A DNA stretch of 61,700 bases from JAWKOK01 sp963765875. GTDB taxonomy: Bacteria > Chloroflexota > Anaerolineae > Caldilineales > Caldilineaceae. The first letter of the stretch is position 1; every line of letters begins with the position of its first letter. The notes below the pieces were generated by a model. That model was not told the DNA's origin and searched no databases. It worked only from the letters and a program-made list of their open reading frames with translations. Positions 19,531 through 28,686 of the stretch are shown here, piece by piece. The stretch covers positions 1-61,700 of the forward strand of contig CAVXYK010000023.1 in the NCBI GenBank assembly GCA_963765875.1, written 5' to 3'. Made by a program: the position numbers and the translations under genes.

Positions 19531-19552
19531 TATCTCGCTGATCGGCGAGATA
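19531..19552 (-). promoter_or_regulatory. Inverted repeat before the 53-residue gene
   Basis: TATCTCGC-TGATCG-GCGAGATA, perfect 8-bp arms. It may be an operator or a 5' UTR hairpin. Confidence 0.4.
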
Positions 19553-19761
19553 GATCCATTTACTTGCGGTGCTGAATGTTATCGGGGAGCATGGGTGTAA
19601 TGAAGTATAGGGAAATTACGTGGTGGATATCAAGGTTTAGCCGAATTCCGAGGTGGTGAAGCCATTCCCGTGCTGAAATCGCCCTTTTTCAGACAGAGGC
19701 GTCGCAAATAGAGAGCGCAGTGATTCAAACCATGCAGCGGCCGAATCGATTCAATAAACAA
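19553..19761. other. Intergenic, no gene seen
   Basis: The gap between the 53-residue gene and the oxidase terminator holds no supported gene. It should contain the promoter of the small gene. Confidence 0.35.
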
Positions 19762-19801
19762 AAGCCTTGCCGTCCGACGCCGTTGTCGAACCGCAAGGCT
19801 T
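19762..19801 (-). terminator. Intrinsic terminator of the multicopper oxidase gene
   Basis: AAGCCTTGC (19762-19770) pairs with GCAAGGCTT (19793-19801), with further partial pairing inside. On the minus strand it is followed by TTTGTTTATTG. It lies 32 bases after the oxidase stop. Confidence 0.6.
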
Positions 19802-19832
19802 CATACGACCTTTTCCTGACGTTCCGATCGGG

Positions 19833-21419
19833 CTAAATCGCATCAACCCGATAGTTGCGCATCATGCCCATATCTTCATGCTCAAGATTGTGGCAATGGT
19901 AGAGAAAAAGACCCGTGTAATCTTCGAATCGAACCAGGACTTGCACCCGTTCACCAGGCATCACCAATACAGTGTCTTTCCAGCCGTCGTCAACATAGCC
20001 TTCGCTAACCGTCTTCCAGTCGGCCTGCATTCCCGAAGCAACTTGTCGACTCAACACCTGAAAAGACTTGCCATGGACATGCATGGGATGGGGAAGCAGC
20101 ATACCACCCATCATCCCCCTGCCTCCGCCCTGATTGGCAAACTCCCACACCTCGGTGCTGCCGAGCTGTACGATCTCGTCTTTTGCGACATCGGTCATCT
20201 CAAAGGTGCGCCCATTCAGTGTCCATCTGCCCTGGTTCATCTGCAGGGCAAAGCGACAGCGGTGCGTCTTCATTGGCGGCGTTTGATGCCGCCAACCGAT
20301 CGATCGTTGAGAGACGCAGGGGAAGAGCCAAGTTCTCTTCTGCTTCTCGATCGACGCGCACGCGCAAAACGGGGAAGTCGGAGCCGCCCTGAGCGCCTCC
20401 CATCATGCCTGGGCTGGAGAAAGGCAAACTCCTCAAAACCATCTCGCTGCCCAAGACGCTGGTCGCCAAAATCCGTCCATAGTTCCACACGTTCACCAGG
20501 CGCCAGCATGACGTATGGCCGCTGCACCGGCGCTTCCAACAGCCCGCCATCAGTCCCGATCACGGTTACGGGCGCGCCGTTTTCCCAGGCCAGCTTGTGA
20601 GATGCGGGAGTTGGAGCCGTTCAACAAGCGCAGGCGATAGGCGCGTTGTTCAACCGGCAGGGTGAATGCCGGATTGCCGTTGATCCAGATTTCCCTGCCC
20701 AAAAAGCCCGTCATCTGCTCCATGTGGCCCCCGGACTGGTAGACCAGTTGATTGTCGTCATTGAGGGTTCGATCCTGGATCACGAGTGGAATATCATATG
20801 CGCCGTCGGGCAATCCGGCCGCGGTCTCTTCATCGTCGGAGACCAGAAAGAGGCCGGCCATGCCCGCATATACCTGCGGTCCCGTGCGCCCGTGGGGGTG
20901 CGGATGATACCAGTAGGTTCCGGCACGGTTGCGAACTTCAAACTCATATACGTAGGTGTGATCCGTCTCCACCACGTAGCGCGGGTGTCCATCCATTTCA
21001 GCCGGCAAGTGCAGGCCGTGCCAATGGAGGATGCTGGGTTCAGGCAACTCGTTGATGAAGTGCAGACGCACCCGCTGGCCTGTTTTTACCCGGATCGTTG
21101 GCCCTAAATAGCTGTCCGGGATCGGCTGCAGGGCAGATTCTTCGCCTTTCAGCAGCTCCCCGGTGACCTGCCAGACATGCGTTGGCGTACCGGGTCGAAT
21201 TTCAATTGAACCGGGTGCGGCTTCGTAGGACAATCTCAACGTCCGGATCAAAGGGGAACTCCTTGTTCGACTGCGTCTCTTGATTGGCGGTCGCGGGGAT
21301 GACCGCGGCCGTATTGGCGTTCAGGGCATCTGCACAGCGGGTGCACAGCCTGCTACTAGCGCCATCGTCGCACCAATAGATGATAATTGCAGAAATGTTC
21401 GCCGATCCATTGACTTCAT
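19833..21419 (-). CDS. Tat-exported multicopper oxidase (at least five frameshifts)
   Basis: A three-domain laccase-type oxidase of about 525 residues. The start MKSMDRRTFLQLSSIGATMA is a twin-arginine signal followed by a lipoprotein-like AGC. Copper motifs are all visible in separate frames: HWHGLHLPAEMDGHPRY, YWYHPHPHG, PHPMHVHGKSFQVL and YHCHNLEHEDMGMM (type 1 site with Met). A Met/Gly-rich SSPGMMGGAQGG lies in the middle domain. The likely role is oxidation of Cu(I) outside the membrane, as for CueO. The start at 21419 has GGAGGAG upstream. Frame breaks lie near 21.32, 21.25, 20.56, 20.43 and 20.27 kb. The copper-regulon box lies about 95 bases before the start. Confidence 0.88.
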
Positions 21420-21500
21420 GATTTGGGATTCTCCTCCACTTTCACACGTTTGCTGTTCTGTTCGGCCGCTTATCCGCGACCGTTCGCTCTCTCCGGCACA

Positions 21501-21535
21501 AGTATATTCTTGAGTTGTGAAGGAAATGTGAATCA
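21501..21535 (-). promoter_or_regulatory. Copper-regulon box 2 with -10 element
   Basis: On the minus strand TTCACA-TTTCC-TTCACA (21516-21532) is followed after 9 bases by TATACT (21501-21506). Bases 21513-21535 are identical to 9807-9829. Confidence 0.65.
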
Positions 21536-21604
21536 AACACGCAATTTAAATGAATAGCTCGCTGAAGACACCAGAAGTTCACTTTCGTTGGACTGCTTTG
21601 CCAT

Positions 21605-22571
21605 CTAATTCATGCCCGCCTTGGCCAACTCTTCTTCGATCAACGGTTGAAACGATTCGTAAGGAAGCGCCCCTTGGATCGGACGGCCGTTTAGCGCAAA
21701 CGTGGGCGTACTGCGCACACCGAGTTGGCGAGCGAAGTCATTGTCTTGCTCGACCAAAGCCTCCGTCCGTCCTGAATCGAGACATTCGTCAAACTGTTCG
21801 ACTGTCGAGTTCGAGCTCAACGGCAAGCTGCTTCAAGTTATCTTTGCTGAAAGCCCCTTGATTCTCACCATCCCAGTTTTCAAAGAGCAGATCATGATAT
21901 GCCCAAAACTGCTCCTGTTCGGTCAGCACATTCGCTGGCCTGCACCAGCCCAAACGGATTCCTCTCCCAAGAAATGCAAAATGCACATACCCGAAACGAA
22001 CCTTCCCTGTATCGATGTACTCTTGCTGAATCTGACGACCCGCGTCAGTGGCGAAACGCCGGCAAAACGGTCACTGGAAGTCGCTGAACTCGATCAGCGT
22101 GACCGGCGCATTCACATCGCCAATGAAGTGGCGTACATTGGGCAGAGATCGCAGCAGCAATTTCTCCTGAAAGATCAGGCGTTGGCGTGATCGAGAACTG
22201 GGAGACTGGGACACATTGTCCTTCTCTTCATCCTTCGAGGAGAAGACGAGTCGGGTGTCTCCTCCTCAGCGAGTGCGATATCGTCGGCAGGCTCAGGCGG
22301 CAGCGCTCTGTTGGGCATTCGCAGACGGATCGGGTTTGCCACCAATGGCCAACTGATCCGTGAACGGCCGTGCGACGTATCCGATCAGATAGGCCAATCA
22401 CAAATGCAAGCAGCAGAGACGACCCAACTCATCCCAGATCCACGACCCCGTTGGGCGGATCCTGAGACTCGGTTCGTCTTCGTTCACTGTCAGCCCGTCG
22501 GTGATCGGCCCACCCGGACTCGGCTCAAGGGACTCGATTTGGCTCGTTTCATTGACGTCATTTTCGGTCAT
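21605..22571 (-). CDS. Membrane-anchored DsbA-like protein with TGA at the redox Cys (frameshifted)
   Basis: Fragments in order on the minus strand: MTENDVNETSQIESLEPSPG, a hydrophobic anchor (LLLAFVIG, then GYVARPFTDQLAIGGKPD), a charged linker, then VNAPVTLIEFSDFQ, TGA, PFCRRFATDAGRQIQQEYID, TGKVRFGYVHFAF, TEQEQFWAYHDLLFENWDGE, and LGVRSTPTFALNGRPIQGAL. This is the BdbD/DsbA thioredoxin fold with its cis-Pro loop. The frame around the active site is unbroken, and TGA (22071-22073) replaces the first Cys of CPFC. A SECIS-like hairpin follows. About six single-base shifts occur elsewhere. Either a UxxC selenoprotein or a nonsense mutation. Lgt and a TlpA-like gene lie upstream. Confidence 0.7.
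22032..22048 (-). promoter_or_regulatory. Bacterial SECIS-like hairpin in the DsbA-like gene
   Basis: A perfect 6-bp stem (CTGACG/CGTCAG) closes loop CGGGT, with G as the second loop base. The loop starts 28 bases after the TGA, within the bacterial SECIS range. Confidence 0.5.
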
Positions 22572-22620
22572 ACCTGGTCACTTCCTATCTGTTTGGCTGT
22601 TCGGCCAAAATGAATGTAGT

Positions 22621-23391
22621 TCAAGACTTCACTTGCGATGCGTCTCGCTGTCGCTGCCCAGCGTAGAACGCGAGTATGTAGAGCGCCAGCAGAACGGCCG
22701 CCAGCGCTACGACCTGAGAAACACGAATGCCGGCAACAGCCGTGTTGGATGTGCCGCGAAATGCTTCCAGCAGCAATTCGGTCACGCCAACATAGAGCAC
22801 TCCATACCAGAATATCTCGCCGGGCAGCGCTGTCGGCATCATTCGCCATAGCACAGCGAGTATCACGGCCAAGGAGATGGCTTCATAGATCTGTACCGGA
22901 TGTCGACGTACCTGCCACAGTTCGACAGCCCAGGGCAGATCTGTCGCTACGCCGTATCGCTCACCGGTTGCAAACTGGCCCAGTGCCAATACGATCAGTA
23001 CAGAAACGGATACCAACGCCGCATTGTCCAAAATCGTCGAAGTCGGTATCTGTACGCGTGTGCAGCAGGATCAGCGCCACGCCAACGCCGACGATCAGAC
23101 CGGGAATCGCCGCCAGCGTACCCGGTCGCAAGCTCAACAGCAGGCGCGGCGTCTGCACATAGATTGGGTAGAATTGGGCGGCATAGGCCAGTCGAGCGCC
23201 AATCACGACCGCGGCCAGACCGCCGTAGAGCAGCACAGACTGAACGCCCGTTGCCGATCGTCGGCTTTCCCCGGCACGGCCAGACGACGCATGGTTCGCT
23301 CGCCCACTTCGCTGCCAACCCAGATCGCCATCAGAAAAGCAAGCGGCCCCACCGCAAGCGTGAATCCGCCAAGCGAAAGAACCGGCATCAT
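22621..23391 (-). CDS. lgt: Prolipoprotein diacylglyceryl transferase-like protein (two frameshifts)
   Basis: About 257 residues, several helices. The start MMPVLSLGGFTLAVGPLAFL is Lgt-like. Later frames hold GARLAYAAQFYP and the signature LALGQFATGERYGVATDLPW followed by RHPVQIYEAI, the Lgt pattern that transfers diacylglycerol to lipobox Cys. Further helices follow to the end. Breaks lie near 23.25 and 23.03 kb. The product would modify the many lipoproteins encoded nearby. Its start lies at the end of the TlpA-like gene, with the two frames running into each other; whether this is overlap or fusion is not clear. The GRYG-type Arg/Gly motif is partly altered, so activity is not certain. Confidence 0.75.
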
Positions 23392-23399
23392 GGCTTGCG

Positions 23400-24070
23400 T
23401 CGCCGCCAGACCGATGCGCTGTCCGCCGTCCATCAGGCTGGCCGCGGTTGAGCGGACCGCCGACCTTGATCGCCTGAATGCGTCCCTCGGCATCGATGAA
23501 CACTGTGGTCGGCAAGGCGCGACACGCCGTAGAGCGCGCCGACATCCGTCCGCTGATCGAGAAGCAATGGGAAGGTCGTGTCGACGACGCCCCTTGCGAA
23601 ACCTTCCACGACAGCGCCTTCCTCTCCTTGGTCGATTCCAATCAGCATAGAGTTGATCGGCACCATACATCTGCCAGAACGCCTCAAGCTCGGGCATCTC
23701 AGCCCGACAGGGCGGGCACCAAGTCGCCCAGAAGTTGAGAATCACGGGACTGCCGCGTCAGCGCAGAGAGCGTGACTCGATGATCCATCTGTTGTGGGCA
23801 GCGTGAAGTCCGGCGCCAAGAAGCCGACCATCGGGCGCCGGTCAGTGGCGCCGCTCTGAACATCAGCCGGCAACCTGCTACAATTGATCCAAGCGACGCC
23901 AAGCAACAGAGCCACCAACATCATGCCACGCCAGAACGAGGCAGGCAGCGCTGTTTGCTCGTGCTCGGTCTCTGCTTTCGTGAGATCGCCATCAGATAGT
24001 TACTCTGTGCCTCTGATTTGTTCGCCAGCTGGAGGTGGTCAGACGAAACAAATGAGCCGTTGATACCCAT
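23400..24070 (-). CDS. TlpA/ResA-like membrane-anchored thioredoxin (frameshifted)
   Basis: About 220 residues. An N-terminal region and anchor (MMLVALLLGVAWINC) precede MVGFLAPDFTLPTTDG, then SPVILNFWATWCPPCRAEMP with the CPPC redox motif in normal TGC/TGT codons, then GIDQGEEGAVVEGFARG, TFPLLLDQRTDVGALYGVS and ALPTTVFIDAEGRIQAIKVG, which holds the cis-Pro. Frames change at least three times, near 23.75, 23.66 and 23.5 kb. The start may be the ATG at 24070 (MGINGSFVSSDHLQ) with one more shift, or that at 23924. The exact end is unresolved because it runs into the Lgt start. Role: periplasmic disulfide reduction, for example in cytochrome c or copper-site maturation. Confidence 0.8.
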
Positions 24071-24392
24071 TGTTCATTCGTTATACAATCAGGCCAGAAG
24101 ACTTAATCATTTCCGACTTTCTATTCGGACTGTTTGAGTCTAGAAACGTTGTGTCAGGTATGTCAATGAATTCGGTTGAAATGTCTATTTTGAGGCCCAT
24201 TTTCAGGCGAAAAGTGTTGGTTTTCACATCGACGCTGTCGGATATGCCTGCGTGCACATCTGAGGCTGCCAAACGCCTGAGGAGAAATTCTAACTCTGGC
24301 ATTCCCTGTGGTTGCGGGCTGACCGCCCAGGGCTAAGGCCGCCGAGCTAGAGAGCAACCACAGAAAATCGTCCAGAATCAGGAAAAATCGAC
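24071..24392. other. Intergenic with a 10-bp inverted repeat
   Basis: The gap separates divergent genes. CTGTGGTTGC (24306-24315) pairs with GCAACCACAG (24354-24363), 30 bases before the kinase start, and could be an operator. No gene is supported. Confidence 0.35.
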
Positions 24393-25516
24393 ATGAGTCA
24401 AATCACCAATGCCCCCAGAGCTAACAACGTGACCGAAGTCTTGGCGGCCAGCGATCATCGTCGGCGGGCTGTTGCTCATCACCTATCTACACTACTCGAC
24501 CGCGCCCGGTCTTGTCGGCCTACATGCGGTCTACCGCTATTTCTACTTCCTGCCGATTGTGTATGCTGCGCTGCGTTTCGGCTTACGGGGCGGGCTGCTG
24601 GCGGCATTGGCCGCTTCACTTCTCTTCGCCCCCCACATCGTCTTCAAGTGGGGCAATTTCCCGGAAGACAGCATCAACGACCTGCTTGTTGTCGTCGTCT
24701 TCTTTGGCGTGGCCGTCATCACGGGCGTCACGGTCGACCGCCTGCGCGCGGCCCAGCAAGCCGAGAGCCAGACAGCGGCGGAGTTGGCTGCATCCCTGCG
24801 CAAACTGGAGGAACAGGGCGACGAACTGCGACGGGTTGAGCGACTCAGTGCATTGGGCAATCTGGCGGGTGGATTGGCACACCAGATCCGCAACCCAGTC
24901 GGCATCATCCGTGCCTGTGCACAGCTATTGGAAGCCGACAGCCAAGTGGAGGCTCACGAGACGGCTTTGGTGATCGAAGAGGAGACGGATCGAATCGAAA
25001 CGCTGGTCCAGGATCTGCTGCGCTATGCTGATGCCACTCGTCCGCAATTGGTGCCCACGGATGCCGCGAATTTCCTTGGAGCAGATTGCAATCCGTGTGC
25101 AACCCATGGCAAACGCGGCCGGCGTTGAAGTCCAGACCGTGAGTGATGCACGCCTGCCACTTGTATTAATCGATTCGAGGCAGATGGAGCAGGTCCTCTT
25201 GAATTTGGCGGTCAATGCAATCCAGGCACTCGATCAAGGAGGGACTGTCGTGTTGGCTGCTCGACAAGGTGAGGACCTGCAACATGTGGAATTCCGGGTC
25301 TCCGATGACGGCCCCGGTATTGACGAGGCGGATCGCCAGCGAATCTTCGATCCCTTCTTCTCTACCAAAGACGGTGGTTCAGGGTTCGGCTTAAGTGTCG
25401 TAAATCGAATTGTGGAAGATCATGGTGCTCGTGTCACGGTTGTTACCGATCCGGATGGGGGAGCGACGTTTGTTGTCTGCCTGTCTGCTGCGCCTCCGCC
25501 GGATGCGTTGATGTAG
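24393..25516 (+). CDS. NtrB-like sensor histidine kinase (two frameshifts)
   Basis: About 373 residues. After MSQITNAPRANNVTEVLAA comes a hydrophobic sensor of about three helices (IIVGGLLLITYLHYST, YFLPIVYAALRFGLRGGLLA, LLVVVVFFGVAVITGV), a coiled linker, the H-box GGLAHQIRNPVGIIRACAQ with the phosphorylated His, then N-box VLLNLAVNAIQAL, DDGPGIDEADRQRIFDPFF, and GSGFGLSVVNRIVEDHG. This is the NtrB/ZraS architecture. Breaks lie near 24.46 and 25.08 kb. It is followed after 112 bases by its likely partner, the NtrC-like regulator. Signal unknown; the metal-rich context suggests a metal or envelope cue. Confidence 0.88.
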
Positions 25517-25628
25517 CAAATGCTACACAGCCGCCAAAAATCGGCGTATTTCCGACATCGGCCCATCGTTTCGCGGCTGCATAGAAGCGTTTTCTCTCTT
25601 GCCCTGACAATTGAGATAGGATCGAAGG

Positions 25629-26945
25629 ATGGCACGAACAATTCTAGTAATCGACGACGAACGACAATATGCGCTGGGTGCTCGAACGCGCGCTGGCCAA
25701 GGCCGGCTATGACGTAGTCACGGCTGAACGGGGCGAACAGGCCATCCAACGCTTTGCGCGCCATGCGGTCGACCTGGTCTTGCTGGACCTGAAGATGCCC
25801 GGCATGGATGGCATGACGGTGCTACGCGAGCTGAGGCGGCGAGACACGACCGTACCCATCCTGCTCCTGACCGCATACGCCTCAGTGCCTACTGCAGTCG
25901 AAGCGCTTCAGATCGGCGCCTCGGACTACCTGCGCAAGCCATTCGATCTAGAGACCGTTCTCGCCACCATCAATCGGTACATCGCCGATTCCAGTGACGT
26001 TCCCGTGACCGACGAACCGCCGGCGAAAGCGCCTGCATCAGTCGAACCTTTTACCGAGTTCGTCGGCGCAACACCGGTACTGCATGCTGCGTTGACGCGC
26101 GCCAGGGCGGCACAACGAGCGCCATATCCCGTGGTGGTGCGCGGCGAACCGGGTACGGGCCGAAGACATCTTGCGCGTTTGATCCACGCTGGATCAGACG
26201 CAACGGTAGGCAAGAAGCTTGTCGAACTCGATTGTGCCAATCTGCCGCCGGCAGTCATTGCCCACGAACTGTTGATCGAGCCGTCTGCTGACGAAAGCGG
26301 GGGACTTTGGCAACAAGCATTGGGCGGCACGCTCCTGCTATCCAATGTCGAAGCGCTGCACGACAATCTGGTGCAGAAGGCTGTGGACCTGCTTGCCCCA
26401 TACTTACTCTCCAGCGAGCGCCCGCATGGGTTGCGCCTGTTGCTGACGTCAGAAATGCATTGCAGGAAAGGTGGTCGCAGATTTCGGCGCTCGCTTTTGA
26501 TATCTTGCTGCCACCGCTGCGCGTTCGTATCGACGATCTTCCTCTGTTGTTGGCACGCTTCGCCCCGGATGCAGTATGGGATCGACAGGTGCTCTTACTG
26601 CTGAGTTCCTACGAGTGGCCGGGCAATGTGGGCGAGCTACAGCGTGTCGTCCAGCAGGCAACCTATCTAGCCGCAGGTGACCCAGTGGGGACTGATCATC
26701 TACCCAGCAATATTCTGGATACAGACGCCCAAGTTGCCGGCGTTTTTCTGCTACCGCCCGAAGGGATCAACTTGGACAGGGTTGAGGAGAACCTGATCCG
26801 ACAAGCGTTGGAGATGGCCGGCGGAAACAAGACGCAGGCGGCGCGGCTGCTCGGTCTAAGCCGTGCGACGCTGCTCTATCGGATCGACAAGTACGCAATC
26901 CTCGCCGATGATCCGGAGAACCCGGTTGTCGAGCAAGACGAATAG
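25629..26945 (+). CDS. NtrC-like response regulator with a degenerate AAA+ domain (two frameshifts)
   Basis: About 438 residues. Receiver: MARTILVIDDERQ in one frame, then RWVLERALAKAGYDVV, LVLLDLKMPGMDG with the phospho-Asp, and LLLTAYASVPTAVEALQIGA. Central domain: the Walker A is GEPGTGRRHLA (Lys replaced), the expected GAFTGA loop is absent, and Walker B reads TLLLSNVEAL without DE. The C-terminal Fis-type helix-turn-helix, NKTQAARLLGLSRATLLYRI, is complete. So it probably binds DNA but does not act as a sigma-54 ATPase. AAGG precedes the ATG. Frame breaks lie near 25.67 and 26.46 kb. Confidence 0.85.
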
Positions 26946-26952
26946 CGCCTCG

Positions 26953-26984
26953 TTCGCAATTTCTTCACAGATTCAGGGTACACT
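26953..26984 (+). promoter_or_regulatory. Copper-regulon box 3 with -10 element
   Basis: TTCGCA-ATTTC-TTCACA (26953-26969) followed after exactly 9 bases by TACACT (26979-26984). It matches boxes 1 and 2 at 14 of 17 positions, in the same orientation relative to the gene it precedes. Confidence 0.55.
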
Positions 26985-27008
26985 ATGGACAAAATAGGCT
27001 GAGATCCG

Positions 27009-27183
27009 TAGGGGCACTTGGTCGGGCGGGAAAATAGATCCAACTACGACGGTGAGTTCGCCCGCCCCATCACGTGCCCGTCGCCGACGAATCACCACTT
27101 GGGACGACGGGCACGTGAACGGGCGGATGGACGGCTCGGAAAAATCGGAGCACCATTCCCGCCCGTCGCCATGCCCCTATGGA
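27009..27183. repeat. Compound palindrome in a leader region
   Basis: An outer pair (AGGGGCA...CGGGCGGGAA with TTCCCGCCCG...TGCCCCT) encloses a perfect 13-bp pair (27071-27083 with 27105-27117, CACGTGCCCGTCG). It lies between box 3 and the lipoprotein start and may be a REP-type element or a leader structure. Confidence 0.55.
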
Positions 27184-27221
27184 TCGTCGCCCAACTGAAA
27201 CCATTGCGAGGAGACTATGCT

Positions 27222-27926
27222 GTGAGATTGTTGTCTGAAATGAATAAGCGACGCCGCACCCTGTTGGCGGCCCTACTGTTGCTCGCCGCCATTCTTGTGG
27301 CCGCGTGTGCGCCCGTCCAGTCTGTGCCCGTCGCAATGGCGCAAGCGACCGACAACGATGCTGAAGCTCCCCACGAAATGGTCGTCGACGGTAAGGTCGT
27401 CGACCATGGGTCCATTCACGCACAAATGAGTGCAGAATCGACGGAACTGCCGGTGGAAACGCTTCCGTCAATCCCTCTGACTATGCCGGGCAATGATGCC
27501 TTTGGCGCTATTCAGGAGTTGACCGCCATTCTCCTGGTGGACCCGGAAACGGATTGGCGTCGTGTGAACCTGGAAGCGTTGCGCGTACACCTGGCCGATA
27601 TGGAGAACATGACGCTGCGCGTGGATGTGGTCGAGCAGAGCGAGACGCCGGCTGGCGTTCGTGTCGTCATTGAACCGCAGGATGAACGTACCTTGGCCTC
27701 CTTGCGTCGAGTGTTTGCGGCCCATCCGGCTCAGCTCGCCGCCGAAACAGGATGGACGATGTCCGTGCTTGAGGAGAATGGCTGCTTCATCCTCACCATT
27801 GAGACCGAAAATCCAAATGAAATCGAAATGATCCGCGGCCTAGGCTATATCGGTGCCATGGCCATCGGTGAACACCACAAGATACACCACCGCATGATCG
27901 CCACCGGGGCCAATCCACATGAGTAG
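27222..27926 (+). CDS. Lipoprotein of unknown function in the two-component operon
   Basis: About 234 residues. A basic N-terminus (MRLLSEMNKRRR) and helix LLAALLLLAAILVAAC give a lipobox. The mature protein has an acidic His-containing segment (DVDGKVVDHGSIHAQM-like) and then two alternating alpha/beta stretches (TDWRRVNLEALRVHLADMEN, LRVDVVEQSETPAGVRVVIE, RTLASLRRVFAAHPAQLAAE), ending with His and Met residues (GEHHKIHHRM). The GTG at 27222 is chosen because GAGGAG lies 8 bases before it; an ATG at 27240 is the alternative. It is followed by the response regulator and kinase in one transcript, so it may be an accessory metal sensor. No family recognised. Confidence 0.65.
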   Translation: MRLLSEMNKRRRTLLAALLLLAAILVAACAPVQSVPVAMAQATDNDAEAPHEMVVDGKVVDHGSIHAQMSAESTELPVETLPSIPLTMPGNDAFGAIQELTAILLVDPETDWRRVNLEALRVHLADMENMTLRVDVVEQSETPAGVRVVIEPQDERTLASLRRVFAAHPAQLAAETGWTMSVLEENGCFILTIETENPNEIEMIRGLGYIGAMAIGEHHKIHHRMIATGANPHE

Positions 27927-27959
27927 TGTTGGACGACGCTCAGCGATGAATACGCTACC

Positions 27960-28686
27960 ATGACGCCATTGATTGTCGTCGTGGAGGATGACGCTCAGAT
28001 TCGACGCGTTGTCGAAGGCTATCTGCAACAGGACGGCTACCGCGTGTTCACCGCCACCGATGGCCCGTCGGCCTTGGCGCTGATCCAGCGCGAGCAGCCG
28101 ACGTTGATCATTCTCGATATCATGTTGCCGGACATGGATGGGCTTGAGATCGCCCGTCGCCTGCGCGCCAGCGACCATCCTGCCGTGGCCGGCGTCTACA
28201 TCATTATGCTCACAGCCCGCGTCGACGAAACGGACCGTGTCATCGGTCTGGAACTGGGCGCAGACGACTATGTGACAAAACCTTTCAGCCCGCGTGAGTT
28301 GGTGGCGCGTGTGCGTTCAGCGTTGCGAAGACTGGATACACAGCAGTTGAACGCCGACACAGGGTCAACTAAAAGCCGGCGATTTGACGCTCGATCCAAC
28401 GTACCGCAGCGCTACGCTAGACGGTACGGCAGTCGATCTGACCGCCACCGAGTTCGATCTGTTGAGTCATCTGATGCGCCATCCGGATAGGCCATTCACT
28501 CGCAGCCACCTGCTCGACATCACCCAGCCCGATCCGATTGGCGATAACGCTGCCTACGAACGCACCATCGATGCGCACGTCAAAAACATTCGCCACAAAC
28601 TGGGCGACGCCGGGCGGAAGAGCCGTTTCATCGAGACGGTTCACGGCATCGGCTATCGCTTCGTCCAGCAGGACCCGAAGCCATGA
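27960..28686 (+). CDS. OmpR family response regulator (one frameshift)
   Basis: About 241 residues. Receiver: LIVVVEDDAQIRRVVEGYLQ, ILDIMLPDMDGLEIARRLR with the phospho-Asp, and GADDYVTKPFSPRELVARV. After a break near 28.37 kb the winged helix follows: LTATEFDLLSHLMRHPDRPF, DAHVKNIRHKLGD and RFIETVHGIGYRFVQ. OmpR-type proteins bind direct repeats with an 11-bp period, which is what the three copper-regulon boxes show. The stop overlaps the kinase ATG by 4 bases. Confidence 0.93.

Noticed and set aside
8216..22073. TGA reassigned to cysteine across the genome
   Set aside because: Cysteines elsewhere use TGC/TGT, and TGA is used as an ordinary stop in many intact genes here.
23392..24070. A genuine TlpA-Lgt fusion protein
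   Set aside because: Lgt starts with a normal MMPVLSLGGF beginning, and the apparent continuity depends on frames already disturbed by indels.
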